Shown here piece by piece: positions 7,963 through 18,105 of a stretch of 64,000 bases of DNA. The translations under genes and the position numbers were made by a program. The stretch lies in the NCBI RefSeq assembly GCF_001661595.2, contig NZ_LYPF02000012.1, positions 62,001 through 126,000 of the forward strand, read 5' to 3'. The DNA comes from Crocinitomix algicola. Its GTDB lineage: Bacteria > Bacteroidota > Bacteroidia > Flavobacteriales_D > Crocinitomicaceae. The notes beneath the pieces are model-generated. The model was given only the letters and a program-made list of their open reading frames with translations. It had not been told where the DNA came from and searched no databases. Position 1 is the stretch's first letter. Every line of letters starts with the position of its first letter.

Positions 7963-10008
7963 TTATTTACCTAAAAAACCATATTGGTAGGAATAATCTA
8001 ACATTTGTGTTTCAAAATTTGTTGGTTGAGAAATGGTAACATCAGTGATTTCACCATTTTCATCTTTAACTGCTGTTAAAATAGGGTTCATAAACCCATA
8101 ATATGGAGCTATATCAAGAGCGTCACTTCTTTCAAGAACCTCGTTATGAACATCTTGATCTACTTTAACTCCGTAATTTTCAACTAAGTTTTTTCCTGCA
8201 GCAAAATCGCCTTCTGATTTTATACGTTGAATTTCTCTTAATAAATCACCAAAAATCACTCTAAGTTTTTCATAGTCATTTATGTTGAAATAAGTTTTTC
8301 CAGCTTTTTCAACCTTTTCTATAACATTTTGTTCTGCACCTTTTTCAAATGCCCATGCAGCGACTAATTGGCGGTTTCTCATATGTGCTTCTTCAATATT
8401 TGCACCGGGCTCTAATCTTCTCATTTGAACCATTAAACCATTTCTGATATAAGAATCATATTCCGCTTTTCCAACCTCAAGTGTTTCAATTAGACCTAAG
8501 TCGATTAGTTTTTCGTCCAGTAAAAAATATAAGGCAACTAAGTCCGCTCGTGCTTCTTCCAAAGTTGACGAGTAATTTTTTAAAGTTTCCTTAGGGGTGC
8601 CAACTCCTTCATTTATTTTACCAGATGCATGTCCTATTACCTCGTGCATAGCTGTATGCATTTTAGAGGCAAGTTTACCATAAGAAATTGCTCTCTCAAT
8701 TTCTTCATCGTCATGTGCAAATTCTCTCAGAATTCCTTCCCCACCTGCATTTTCGTATGCTTGTACAATATTTCCGAGACTTACAGATTTTGATCCGTGC
8801 TCCGCACGTATCCAATTTGAGTTAGGTAAATTGACACCAATTGGTGTTGAAGGGGATGCATCACCCGCTTCACCTGCTACATTTACGACTTTATACGAAA
8901 CGCCCACTACGTTTGCCTTTTTATGTTCTTCCTGAATTGAAGAATGATCCTCAAACCATTGCGCATTTTCAGCCATTACAGCCATTCGTTCAGATGCTTC
9001 AAAGTCGTTGATTTGAATAATCGATTCGTAAGAACCTCTCATACCAACAGGATCACCATATACTTCAACAAATCCTTGGATGTAATCAATATCTCCTTCG
9101 GTTGCTTGTGACCATGCGATATTATATTCGGCCCATTTATTTAAATCTCCAGTTTCATAGTATTCGATCAATAATCCTAGCGCATTTCCTTGTGCCTCAT
9201 TTTCGGCAACACCTTGAGCTAATTTTAACCATTCTACAACCTTTGTAATGGCTGCTCCATACATACCATCAGTCTTCCACACATTTTCTACTAAATTGCC
9301 ATTTTCATCTTTTGTTAGCTGAGAGTTAAGGCCTATTTCTACTGGTCGTGTACCAGCATTTGCTAATTTCTCTTTATAAAAATTTTCTACATCTTTTTCT
9401 GTTACGGTTGGCCCATAGAAATTAGTAGCAGAATTCAGAATTAAATCTTCACTGTCATCCAAACTCACCCGTTTTTTATCTGCTGAGTTATCAAAAATTG
9501 CTTCAAGAATTTCTGGTCGAAGTGATGCGCCAGTTGATGCAATCAATTCTTCTAAATAAGTTCTAGAAAATTCCGGTTGAAATTTATCCATTGAATAATG
9601 ATGATGAATACCGTTAGAGAACCACATTCGTTTTGTGTACGTCATCAAATGACCCCATTCTTCTGTGTTTTTATCGCCATTATAATTTTTAACAATATGC
9701 TCAAGAGCATTTCTTATTTCCAAGTTGTAACGGTAGTTTTGGTCCCAAATAATATCCCTGCCTGAAAGACCAGCTTCATAGAGGTAATAAACAAGTTTCT
9801 TTTGTGTTAAGCTTAGTTTTTCAAAACCAGGTATTTCATAACGCAAGACTTCAACATCTCCGAATCTTTCGGTATCCATTTTTTTGGATTCGTTGACCGT
9901 TAAGCTATCAGTATTGTTAGAATCAGCATTTTGATTCTCTTGTTCAGCACCCCCGCAACTGGTGAATAATCCACCAAGGACTATTCCTGAAATAATTAAA
10001 TTTTTCAT
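7963..10008 (-). CDS. lipoprotein dipeptidyl peptidase III (peptidase family M49)
   Basis: This 681-residue zinc exopeptidase removes dipeptides from peptide N-termini. The family-defining HEVIGH zinc motif is at residues 455-460 and the second motif EEARAD at 484-489, the spacing expected for M49. The N-terminus is a lipoprotein signal peptide with lipobox FTSC followed by GG and an acidic, Asn-rich linker. The enzyme is therefore predicted to be membrane-anchored on the periplasmic or surface side, whereas characterised eukaryotic M49 enzymes are cytosolic. It likely degrades imported or environmental peptides. The start is ATG at 10008, and the gene appears to be single. Confidence 0.93.
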   Translation of the reverse strand: MKNLIISGIVLGGLFTSCGGAEQENQNADSNNTDSLTVNESKKMDTERFGDVEVLRYEIPGFEKLSLTQKKLVYYLYEAGLSGRDIIWDQNYRYNLEIRNALEHIVKNYNGDKNTEEWGHLMTYTKRMWFSNGIHHHYSMDKFQPEFSRTYLEELIASTGASLRPEILEAIFDNSADKKRVSLDDSEDLILNSATNFYGPTVTEKDVENFYKEKLANAGTRPVEIGLNSQLTKDENGNLVENVWKTDGMYGAAITKVVEWLKLAQGVAENEAQGNALGLLIEYYETGDLNKWAEYNIAWSQATEGDIDYIQGFVEVYGDPVGMRGSYESIIQINDFEASERMAVMAENAQWFEDHSSIQEEHKKANVVGVSYKVVNVAGEAGDASPSTPIGVNLPNSNWIRAEHGSKSVSLGNIVQAYENAGGEGILREFAHDDEEIERAISYGKLASKMHTAMHEVIGHASGKINEGVGTPKETLKNYSSTLEEARADLVALYFLLDEKLIDLGLIETLEVGKAEYDSYIRNGLMVQMRRLEPGANIEEAHMRNRQLVAAWAFEKGAEQNVIEKVEKAGKTYFNINDYEKLRVIFGDLLREIQRIKSEGDFAAGKNLVENYGVKVDQDVHNEVLERSDALDIAPYYGFMNPILTAVKDENGEITDVTISQPTNFETQMLDYSYQYGFLGK

Positions 10009-10184
10009 TGTTCATTTTTTTATGCTTTATAAAAATAAGAATACTTTCTCATTTCCTATTAAAATCATTAATTTTCGGCTCTTAGCTTATTTAAATTGAA
10101 GAATTTTAAAGATGAACTAACTATTTAACAAAAATTTACGTTAATCAAATCAAGAATTTCTAATTTTACCTATCCAAAAAAGTT

Positions 10185-12443
10185 ATGATGAGGTTTATTT
10201 TAATTACCATTTGCCTATTACTTGTTCCCCTCTTTTCAATTGCACAATTTGGGTTTGAGAGGTATGAGGAAATTCCAGTGTTAAAGGATGGGGAATTCTT
10301 GAAGTTTCCTTGGGCGGGAGGAATGGATTACTGTCAGTTTTCTAATATCGACTTAGATTTTGATGGAACTCAGGATCTTTTTGTTTTTGATCGCACTTGT
10401 AATAAGGTCATGACCTTTATTCAAAATGGGACATCGGGCGAGAGTGATTTTGTTTATGCGCCTGAATACGAGCAACTTTTTCCGAGTGACCTTCATGATT
10501 GGACGCTTCTGGCTGATTATAATTGTGACGGTGTGGTGGATATTTTTACCGCGGCTATCGGAGGAGGAAGAGTTTATCGTAACATCGGAAATGAAATAGA
10601 CGGCCATAGTTTCGAATTAGTTTCTGATATTCTAACGACCTATGTGTATGATGATTTAGGATATTTATACCTTTCTCCAGCCGATATACCTGCCATTGTG
10701 GATATTGATGGTGATTCAGATTTGGATATTCTGGGTTTTGGGGTTTTGGGTCGTTCTGTTGAATATCATCGCAATATGAGTATTGAAACTTATGGTGTTT
10801 GTGATTCATTAATTTTTGAAACCAAGAATATTTGTTGGGGTAGATTTAGAGAAGCAGCAGCTTCCAACGATGTTACATTGTGGGATACATTGGAATATCC
10901 TTGTCGTGATGAAGATTTGACTGAAGAGTTTGCTCTTCGACCAGAAGTGAACCAAGATCGACATGCAGGATCATCCTTGCTCGCATTAGATTATACTAAT
11001 TCGGGCGTTATGGACTTGGTGCTAGGTGATATCTCATTTAGTAATATGACACTGCTTTTAAATGAAGGAGAAGAGGTGAATACCAATTCTGGAATGTATG
11101 ACCAGGACAATGCTTTTCCGTCTACATCAATAGCGGTTGATTTACCAATTTTTCCAGCAGCTTATCACGTCGATATTAATAATGATGAGATTCGCGATTT
11201 GGTAGTATCTCCGAACTCGAAGATTGGATCGCAAAACATTGAAAGTGTTTGGAGTTATACGAATGAGAACGAAGATTTGGAACCAGCGTTTATTTTTGAA
11301 AAAGTTAATTTTTTACAGGAGGAAATGATGGATCATGGAACCTCTTCTTATCCGGTTTTTTTTGATGCAAATGGTGATGGACTGAAGGATTTATTAGTGA
11401 GCAGTCAAGGTCAGTATGATGACGGTTCAGGAAATCAAATTTCAAAATTAGCCTATTACGAGAATACAGGTACAGCTACAACACCTGAATTTATGCTTGT
11501 AACAGATGATTATGAGGATCTATCTACTCTAGGTATGGGGGAGTCTTTGGTTTTTTATCCAACCTTCGGGGATTTAGATGGTGATGGAGATGAAGACATG
11601 ATAATGGGAGAGTACCTCGGGTATTGTTATTACCTTGAAAATACTGGAGGACCAGGCAATCCTGCTATATTTAATACGTTTACTTTGTTAAAAAATAGCG
11701 AAGGGGAAGCAATTTTTGAAGGAACTTATGCTTATCCTCAATTGGTAGATATTGATCGAGATGGTGATAATGATTTAGTTATTGGAAGAAGGACTGGTAA
11801 ATTGCATTATTACGAAAATACAGGAACAGATGAGTATAACTTTGAATTCAAAACCAATTATTTTGGTGCTGTAGATGTTTCAGGTGATGGATTCATTGAA
11901 GGCCATGCCATACCTCAATTTGTTTCAATTGAAGACGAATACCACTTAGTTGTTGGATCAAAAAGGGGGCAAATGTTTTATTATGATGAAATTGAAGATA
12001 ACCTTGAAGGCGGTTTTCATTTGGCTAATGTTTTTGTAGATAATATTCATATTGGAACTTATTCTGCACCTGCAATCGTTAACCTTACAGATGACAATCG
12101 TTTTGAAATGGCCTTAGGCAATAGAAGAGGCGGAGTTGGCTTTTATCGTTCTGCCGAGCTTTCTAATATTGGAATTGAAGATTTTTCTTCAGACTTTTCT
12201 TTCACGATTTATCCAAATCCTACTGATGATATTGTTCAAATTAATCTCGGCACTATGTCCAAGGTTCAACTGGCGGAAATGACAGTTGAAATATTTAACT
12301 TACAAGGGATTTTGATTTCGAGGCTGAAACCTATTCAAAATTTAATGACTGTTCAGTTGGAAAATTTTGCCGCAGGGACATATATAGTAACAGTTTCTAA
12401 TCAAGGAAACAGCAAAAAAGAAAAGTTGGTGGTTTTAGATTAG
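10185..12443 (+). CDS. secreted FG-GAP/VCBS repeat protein with T9SS type A sorting domain
   Basis: This 752-residue protein starts with a clear signal peptide (FILITICLLLVPLFSIAQ). It contains about nine FG-GAP/VCBS-like calcium-binding blade motifs, such as DLDFDGTQDLFVF, DIDGDSDLDILGF, DANGDGLKDLLV, DLDGDGDEDMIMG and DIDRDGDNDLVIG, so a beta-propeller is expected. The C-terminal 80 residues begin with IYPNPTDD and end in KKEKLVVLD, the type A secretion signal of the type IX system. The protein is therefore exported across the outer membrane and probably attached to the cell surface. Its ligand is unknown. Two adjacent ATG codons at 10185 and 10188 are possible starts. Confidence 0.9.
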   Translation: MMRFILITICLLLVPLFSIAQFGFERYEEIPVLKDGEFLKFPWAGGMDYCQFSNIDLDFDGTQDLFVFDRTCNKVMTFIQNGTSGESDFVYAPEYEQLFPSDLHDWTLLADYNCDGVVDIFTAAIGGGRVYRNIGNEIDGHSFELVSDILTTYVYDDLGYLYLSPADIPAIVDIDGDSDLDILGFGVLGRSVEYHRNMSIETYGVCDSLIFETKNICWGRFREAAASNDVTLWDTLEYPCRDEDLTEEFALRPEVNQDRHAGSSLLALDYTNSGVMDLVLGDISFSNMTLLLNEGEEVNTNSGMYDQDNAFPSTSIAVDLPIFPAAYHVDINNDEIRDLVVSPNSKIGSQNIESVWSYTNENEDLEPAFIFEKVNFLQEEMMDHGTSSYPVFFDANGDGLKDLLVSSQGQYDDGSGNQISKLAYYENTGTATTPEFMLVTDDYEDLSTLGMGESLVFYPTFGDLDGDGDEDMIMGEYLGYCYYLENTGGPGNPAIFNTFTLLKNSEGEAIFEGTYAYPQLVDIDRDGDNDLVIGRRTGKLHYYENTGTDEYNFEFKTNYFGAVDVSGDGFIEGHAIPQFVSIEDEYHLVVGSKRGQMFYYDEIEDNLEGGFHLANVFVDNIHIGTYSAPAIVNLTDDNRFEMALGNRRGGVGFYRSAELSNIGIEDFSSDFSFTIYPNPTDDIVQINLGTMSKVQLAEMTVEIFNLQGILISRLKPIQNLMTVQLENFAAGTYIVTVSNQGNSKKEKLVVLD

Positions 12444-12445
12444 GG

Positions 12446-13123
12446 TTATTCCATTAAGATATCAAATAACTCTTGTACCTCCGATTCAAATTGTTCATAT
12501 GTTGTTTGTTCGAGTTCATTCTCTCGTTCAAACTCCATTTCTGAAACTTCTTTGGCGTTAAATTCGACAGCCTCAAGATGCATCATCACGCCATAACGTT
12601 CGATATCAAAAATTAATGGCATACCCTGAATTTGACTATACGCTGTAAACCAATATGCATTAATTGTTGATAAATCCTCTGTAAACCAATAGTTATTCCG
12701 CGTTAAAGTGTCTTTAGCTTCTATGCTGTATGATTTAGCACTTAATCCAACAATACTGTCTGTTTGATTTAGAGGGGTGATTGTATAATTTGGTTGAGAG
12801 CCAATCATTAATTCTATTTCATTTTCATCTAAAGTCGTGTAAAGAAGTTTGTCTCCAAAATCTAGTCGCATTTCAATTGACCTTTCGGATTCATCGGAAA
12901 CTATTTCAGTGGAGAAAATTTCACCGCGTGCAATTGTTGATTTCATTTTCGTGCCGCTAAAGATAATGGTCATTGTTTCGGGCAGAATCGCTTTCATAAA
13001 TCCCGAAATTTCAGCGTTTGGATAAGTAATTTCATAAATTATCTCTCCTTCTTGAATTTTATTGGATTGACAAGAAATCAGGAGAAAAATCACTGAAAAG
13101 GTAAGTAGGACAAATTGTTTCAT
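12446..13123 (-). CDS. DUF4412-like lipoprotein
   Basis: The 225-residue product has a lipoprotein signal (VLLTFSVIFLLISC) followed by a domain that opens with EGEIIYEITYP. This is a pattern seen in Bacteroidota GLPGLI/DUF4412-type proteins, whose role is unknown. The C-terminus is strongly acidic (about residues 195-225). It is convergent with the FG-GAP gene with only 2 bases between them. The family link rests on general pattern and is tentative; the lipoprotein assignment is solid. Confidence 0.7.
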   Translation of the reverse strand: MKQFVLLTFSVIFLLISCQSNKIQEGEIIYEITYPNAEISGFMKAILPETMTIIFSGTKMKSTIARGEIFSTEIVSDESERSIEMRLDFGDKLLYTTLDENEIELMIGSQPNYTITPLNQTDSIVGLSAKSYSIEAKDTLTRNNYWFTEDLSTINAYWFTAYSQIQGMPLIFDIERYGVMMHLEAVEFNAKEVSEMEFERENELEQTTYEQFESEVQELFDILME

Positions 13124-13345
13124 TCGGTCACGCGTATTAGCATTATCATTTTGAACAAAGATATCATTTTCTTGGATAAACCATTAATTTTCAATTCAAT
13201 TCGAATTAATTAGTCCGATTCCTCCTTGCAATATGGTCATAAATGATTTGAAATCAACCTATTTTAAGCCAACCGTAGCGTAGAATTTTTGCGATTGAGA
13301 GAAGAATAATTCGTGCCAAGGAACATAAGAATTCCTTAATTCAAT

Positions 13346-13353
13346 TAAATTTG
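13346..13353 (+). promoter_or_regulatory. -7 element upstream of arginase
   Basis: TAAATTTG matches the Bacteroidota -7 consensus TANNTTTG and lies 19 bases before the arginase ATG. No good -33 TTG is found at the expected distance, so this is only moderately supported. Confidence 0.4.
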
Positions 13354-13372
13354 CAGGTTAAATTTAGCAGTT

Positions 13373-14332
13373 ATGGCAGAAATTAAGATAATAGAAAATA
13401 TGTCCGAATTAGGGGCAGGAACCCGCGGAGCAAGTTTAGGAATAGGAGCGCTACAGGTTGTTGCACGACAAAGAGGAGAAAATTTCTTTGGTCAGTATGA
13501 AAGGTTTATGATTGAGCATCAAAATGATATGCTCGATTTTCCAACAAAATACACCTATGCTAAATGGATTGATGGGTTGGCTAATGTTTATCAACAAACC
13601 GCAGATGTAGTCAACTTTGTTCTTCAAAATAAAGATTTTCCACTTGTATTATCTGGGGATCATTCATGTGCAGCAGGTACAATTTCTGGAATTAAAAAAG
13701 CATTTCCTAATAAACGTTTAGGAGTGATTTGGATTGATGCTCATGCCGACCTTCATACGCCATACACAACACCTTCTGGTAACGTGCATGGTATGCCTTT
13801 GGCTGTTGCTTTGGGTGAAAATAACATGGAATCAGCAAGCAATACTCCCAATCCAGATGTGGTTGAGATGTGGGAGGAGCTTAAAAATATCGGGGCTCCG
13901 GCTCCTAAGGTTTTACCTGATGACTTAGTTTTTATTAGTCTAAGGGATACTGAAAAACCTGAAGACGAATACATGGCGAGGAATGGGGTGAAAAATTTCT
14001 CGGTTGATGAAGTCAGGCAAAAAAGTAAAGAGGAAGTTGCGAAAGAAATTAAAGAAAAACTGAGTGCATGTGATATAATCTACGTTTCATTTGACGTGGA
14101 TAGTATGGACTCAATCTTGGTTTCGAAAGGAACAGGCACTCCTGTTGAAAATGGTTTAAGTCCAGAGGAAGCAAATTACTTCGTGAATGAGTTCGCTTCT
14201 TGGGAAAAAACTTGTTGTGTCGAGATGGTTGAAATTAACCCATGTCTCGACAATAAAATAAATAAAATGGCAGAAACTGCCTATGATATACTTCGTAACA
14301 CAGCCGCTACGATTGAAAAGAAAATTAAATGA
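13373..14332 (+). CDS. rocF: arginase/ureohydrolase family protein
   Basis: This 319-residue enzyme belongs to the arginase-agmatinase-formimidoylglutamase fold. Arginase splits arginine into ornithine and urea in the cytoplasm. The manganese ligands are all visible: GDHS at 95-98, DAHADLH at 122-128 and the SFDVDSMD block with D241 and D243. Overall similarity is closest to arginase, so that call is preferred, but substrate specificity cannot be proven from motifs alone. Its stop codon overlaps the argS start by 4 bases (ATGA), so arginine breakdown and arginine charging are encoded in one transcript. Confidence 0.85.
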   Translation: MAEIKIIENMSELGAGTRGASLGIGALQVVARQRGENFFGQYERFMIEHQNDMLDFPTKYTYAKWIDGLANVYQQTADVVNFVLQNKDFPLVLSGDHSCAAGTISGIKKAFPNKRLGVIWIDAHADLHTPYTTPSGNVHGMPLAVALGENNMESASNTPNPDVVEMWEELKNIGAPAPKVLPDDLVFISLRDTEKPEDEYMARNGVKNFSVDEVRQKSKEEVAKEIKEKLSACDIIYVSFDVDSMDSILVSKGTGTPVENGLSPEEANYFVNEFASWEKTCCVEMVEINPCLDNKINKMAETAYDILRNTAATIEKKIK

Positions 14333-16233
14333 GCTTAGACAATAAATTAACGATTAAGACGCTTGAATTATTGAGCGATTTTTATGAACAAGCAATAGAT
14401 GCAAACCTCATCCAATTTCAAAAAACAAGAAAAGATTTTGAAGGTGATATCACGCTTGTAGTCTTTCCTTTAGCAAAAATAGCAAAAAAGTCTCCGCCTC
14501 AAACAGGTGATGAAATTGGCCAATTATTGGTAGACAAAATTGATTATATCGGCAGTTTCAACACTGTTCAAGGTTTTCTAAATTTGGTGATTACAGATCA
14601 ATACTGGCTAGAAGAACTGAAAGAGATTGAAACAGTAGATAATTATGGAATTCAACCGCGAACAGAACAAAAGCTAATGGTTGAGTATTCTTCTCCAAAT
14701 ACCAATAAACCATTACATCTTGGACATTTGAGAAATAACTTTTTAGGCCATTCGGTAGCGAGAATATTAGAAGCCAATGGTCATGAAGTGATTAAAACTC
14801 AAATCATTAATGATAGAGGAATTCATATTTGTAAAAGTATGTTGGCTTGGCAACGATTTGGAAATGGCGAAACACCGGAAAATTCTGGAATCAAAGGCGA
14901 TAAACTAGTCGGTAAATACTATGTTAAATTTGATCAAGCGCTAAAAGAAGAAACAGAAGTTGTTTTGGCAAAATGGGGGCAAGGAGAGTTTGATGTGGAG
15001 AACGAGGTGATGGCAGAATATCAACGATTGTCGCTGGCGGCAACAGAAAAAGAAGATGCTAAATCGCGAAAAGGAATTTTAGATAAAATTAAAAAATTAG
15101 CGAATAATTCTACCCCAATAATGAAAGACGTCAAAGAGATGTTGGTAAAATGGGAAGCTAAAGAACCGGAAGTATATGAGCTTTGGGAAAAAATGAATGG
15201 ATGGGTTTATGAAGGGTTCAATAAAACCTATGAAGCTATGGGAGTTCATTTTGACAAGCTTTATTATGAATCTGATACTTACCTAAAAGGGAAGAAACTG
15301 GTTGAGCAAGGTTTGAAGGACAATGTTTTTTTTCAGAAAGAAGACCAGTCTGTTTGGATTGATTTAACCGATGAGGGCTTGGATGAAAAATTGGTGTTGC
15401 GTGGGGATGGAACAGCTGTATACGTCACACAAGATATGGGAACAGCTCAACAGCGAATGGAAGATTTTCCAGGTTTATCGGGGATTGTCTATACAGTTGG
15501 GAATGAACAAGACTATCACTTTAATGTCTTGTTTAAAATCTTACAAAAATTAGGGTATAAATGGGCTGAAAATTGTTTTCACTTGTCCTATGGTATGATT
15601 GATTTGCGAAACGATAAGGGTGAGGTTGGAAAAATGAAGTCAAGAGAAGGTACTGTTGTTGATGCTGACGATTTGGTGAAAGAGGTGGTTAAGATGGCAC
15701 AAGAAATGACCGAAGAACGTGGGCATATTGAAGGAATGACTGAAGAAGAAAAAAATAAGCTATATCAAATGATTGGTTTAGGTGGTCTGAAGTATTATTT
15801 ATTGAAAGTCGACCCAACTAAAAGAATGACTTTTAACCCAGACGAGTCAGTTGAATTGAATGGTAATACCGGTCCTTTTATACAATACGTTTACGCCCGT
15901 ATTTCTTCACTTTTAAGAAGTGCTGGGAATTTCTCTGCGCAAAATATAGCTGAAGTTGACGGCTTGATTGATGTGGAAAAGGAATTGGTTAAAAAACTAG
16001 TGGAGTATCCGCAAATTGTCATTCAAGCCGGAGAAGATCATTCACCTGCGATTATCGCCAATTATATATACGACCTGGGTAAAAACTTTAATTCACTCTG
16101 GCAAAATGTTAGTGTTTTAAAAGAAGAAAATCAGGCGAAAAGAGAAATGCGTTTAATCTTGAGCAAAAACGTAGCAAAAGTGATAAAATCTGGCATGTAT
16201 TTGTTAGGAATAGATGTGCCGGAACGTATGTAA
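14329..16233 (+). CDS. argS: arginyl-tRNA synthetase
   Basis: This 634-residue class I synthetase charges tRNA-Arg. The N-terminal ArgS additional domain covers about residues 1-110. The HIGH-type motif HLGH is at 130-133 and the KMSKS-type signature appears as KMKS at 435-438. A C-terminal DALR anticodon-binding domain ends with MYLLGIDVPERM, the usual ArgS terminus. The degenerate KMSKS is normal for ArgS, which often has only partial matches. It is translationally coupled to the upstream arginase gene through a 4-base overlap. Confidence 0.97.
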   Translation: MSLDNKLTIKTLELLSDFYEQAIDANLIQFQKTRKDFEGDITLVVFPLAKIAKKSPPQTGDEIGQLLVDKIDYIGSFNTVQGFLNLVITDQYWLEELKEIETVDNYGIQPRTEQKLMVEYSSPNTNKPLHLGHLRNNFLGHSVARILEANGHEVIKTQIINDRGIHICKSMLAWQRFGNGETPENSGIKGDKLVGKYYVKFDQALKEETEVVLAKWGQGEFDVENEVMAEYQRLSLAATEKEDAKSRKGILDKIKKLANNSTPIMKDVKEMLVKWEAKEPEVYELWEKMNGWVYEGFNKTYEAMGVHFDKLYYESDTYLKGKKLVEQGLKDNVFFQKEDQSVWIDLTDEGLDEKLVLRGDGTAVYVTQDMGTAQQRMEDFPGLSGIVYTVGNEQDYHFNVLFKILQKLGYKWAENCFHLSYGMIDLRNDKGEVGKMKSREGTVVDADDLVKEVVKMAQEMTEERGHIEGMTEEEKNKLYQMIGLGGLKYYLLKVDPTKRMTFNPDESVELNGNTGPFIQYVYARISSLLRSAGNFSAQNIAEVDGLIDVEKELVKKLVEYPQIVIQAGEDHSPAIIANYIYDLGKNFNSLWQNVSVLKEENQAKREMRLILSKNVAKVIKSGMYLLGIDVPERM

Positions 16234-16446
16234 TAAGATTTTATTATGTATTTATTAACAATTATTTTACGTGAAACTTCAGTAATCTGAATTGATTGTT
16301 AAATGATTGTTAGTTAAGTTTTTAAGTAGGTTATATTGTTGGGAATTTCTATTGAAAATCGACTGATCTAATATCAGGTAATTGAAATATTTTTGCTAAT
16401 AAGTGCCGAAAACATGCTCTAAATCGACATAAATCAATAATTTCTT

Positions 16447-16454
16447 TATTTTTG
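16447..16454 (+). promoter_or_regulatory. -7 element upstream of the OmpA-family gene
   Basis: TATTTTTG fits TANNTTTG and lies 23 bases upstream of the ATG at 16477. No -33 TTG is found at normal spacing. The rest of the 243-base gap 16234-16476 is A+T-rich and holds no other feature I can support. Confidence 0.4.
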
Positions 16455-16476
16455 TGTTAGATAATTTTTAAACAAT

Positions 16477-17970
16477 ATGAAAATGAAATTTAGGTTTTTA
16501 AGTCTATTCATGGCGCTTGTACTTTCTGGTGCAGCTTATGGACAGACTGCTAGTCAAAAAATCGGAATATCCGGACATTTAGGACTTTCTGATTACTATG
16601 GTGATTTGAATGCACAATTCTTTGATATCGGTAAAACATATAGAAACCAAGGAGGGATAACAGTCAGTTATTACCTTACCTCTATGTTTGATGTTGCAGC
16701 GTCTTGTACATACGGAGGATTAGGTTACGACCAAGCAATTGGTCAAAGTTTTGGTGCAAACTTATTTCAAGCACATGGTCAATTTAGATTTAAATTCCAC
16801 AATGGATTTATTTTACCAGAATCTTCGAAAATTCAACCCTACCTTTTTGTAGGTGCAGGAATTGCAGATTATGCAAACGTTGGAATTTTCACTGATGTTC
16901 AAATGAACACAAATCCAGAAACAGATTTCACAACTAATGCTGGTTTAGGAGTAACTTACATGCTTTTGGATCAATGGGGGCTGAACTACACCATGATGTA
17001 TGCACATACCAACGGAGATTCAAAAGACGGATTAGCTGGTGTAACTGCCGGTTGGGATCAATTTATGATTCATCAAGTGGGTGTTGTGTTCTTATTAGGA
17101 CAAGCAAACGATGCTGATAAAGATGGCGTAAATGACGCGAAAGATAAATGTCCTGATACGCCGGATGGTGTTTCTGTGGATAAAGAAGGTTGTCCAATTG
17201 ATACAGACGGTGACGGAATTGCAGATTATATTGATAAATGTCCTGAAGTACCTGGTGTTGAGGCTTTAGAAGGATGTCCAGATAGAGATGGTGATGGTAT
17301 CACAGATGATGAAGATGATTGTCCAGATGAGCCAGGTTCTGCTGAAGCATACGGTTGTCCAGATAAAGATGGTGACGGTATTTTAGATGAAGATGATGCT
17401 TGTCCAGATGTTGCTGGTTTAGAGAAATTTGATGGTTGTCCTGATACTGATGGTGATGGAATCCAAGACTCTGAAGATAGATGTCCAGAAAAAGCCGGTA
17501 TTCCTGAATTGAAAGGATGTCCTGATACAGATGGTGACGGAATTGCTGATGTTGATGATAAGTGTCCAACAATTCCAGGAGTTGATTCAAATCTAGGATG
17601 CCCTGAAATCGCTCAAGAAACGAAAGATGTATTCGAAAGAGCATTGAAAGGAATTCAATTCGAATCAGGGAGAGATGTCATTAAACGTTCTTCATATGGA
17701 ATTTTAAATAATGTTGCAGACATTATGAAAAACAATCCAGAATATAAATTGATTATTGACGGACACACTGATAGCCAAGGAAATGACGATGCAAATATGG
17801 AGTTGTCAAAGAAAAGAGCTGCTGCAGTTAAGAAATATCTGGTAAATAAAGGTGTTGCTGAAAATAGATTAACGTCTAGAGGTTTCGGTGAAACTAAACC
17901 TAAAGCAACAAACGATACAGCGCAAGGTAGAGCAACTAACCGTCGTGTAGAGTTCACAGTAGAGTTCTAA
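16477..17970 (+). CDS. OmpA-family outer membrane protein with thrombospondin type 3 repeats
   Basis: The 497-residue protein has a signal peptide and an N-terminal beta-barrel domain (about residues 25-210). Six thrombospondin type 3 calcium-binding repeats of the DxDGDGxxDxxDxCP type follow (about 215-375). A C-terminal OmpA peptidoglycan-binding domain closes the protein (about 385-497), with IDGHTDSQGND and the terminal ATNRRVEFTV motif. It is expected to sit in the outer membrane and bind the cell wall non-covalently, with the repeats as a rigid calcium-stabilised spacer. The repeats also appear as near-tandem DNA repeats between 17110 and 17610. The gene is monocistronic, with its own promoter element and a strong terminator. 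Confidence 0.93.
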   Translation: MKMKFRFLSLFMALVLSGAAYGQTASQKIGISGHLGLSDYYGDLNAQFFDIGKTYRNQGGITVSYYLTSMFDVAASCTYGGLGYDQAIGQSFGANLFQAHGQFRFKFHNGFILPESSKIQPYLFVGAGIADYANVGIFTDVQMNTNPETDFTTNAGLGVTYMLLDQWGLNYTMMYAHTNGDSKDGLAGVTAGWDQFMIHQVGVVFLLGQANDADKDGVNDAKDKCPDTPDGVSVDKEGCPIDTDGDGIADYIDKCPEVPGVEALEGCPDRDGDGITDDEDDCPDEPGSAEAYGCPDKDGDGILDEDDACPDVAGLEKFDGCPDTDGDGIQDSEDRCPEKAGIPELKGCPDTDGDGIADVDDKCPTIPGVDSNLGCPEIAQETKDVFERALKGIQFESGRDVIKRSSYGILNNVADIMKNNPEYKLIIDGHTDSQGNDDANMELSKKRAAAVKKYLVNKGVAENRLTSRGFGETKPKATNDTAQGRATNRRVEFTVEF

Positions 17971-17993
17971 TTTAACGTTTAAAAATTAAGCTA

Positions 17994-18025
17994 AATGCCT
18001 CGATTCATATCGGGGCATTTTTTTT
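17994..18025 (+). terminator. intrinsic terminator of the OmpA-family gene
   Basis: AATGCCTCGAT (17994-18004) pairs with ATCGGGGCATT (18009-18019) around a TCAT loop, with one T-G pair. A run of eight T residues ends at 18025. Confidence 0.85.
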
Positions 18026-18105
18026 GGTTTAAAATCTAATATGCCAGTTATCGAATAAGAATGACGCTTTATCGAGTAATGATGAAAGTGTCCTTTTTTA
18101 GTCCT

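Noticed and set aside
17110-17610. Tandem DNA repeats inside the OmpA-family gene
   Set aside because: They encode regular thrombospondin type 3 protein repeats, and no independent DNA element is needed. The minus-strand open frame across them reflects the repeat's codon pattern.
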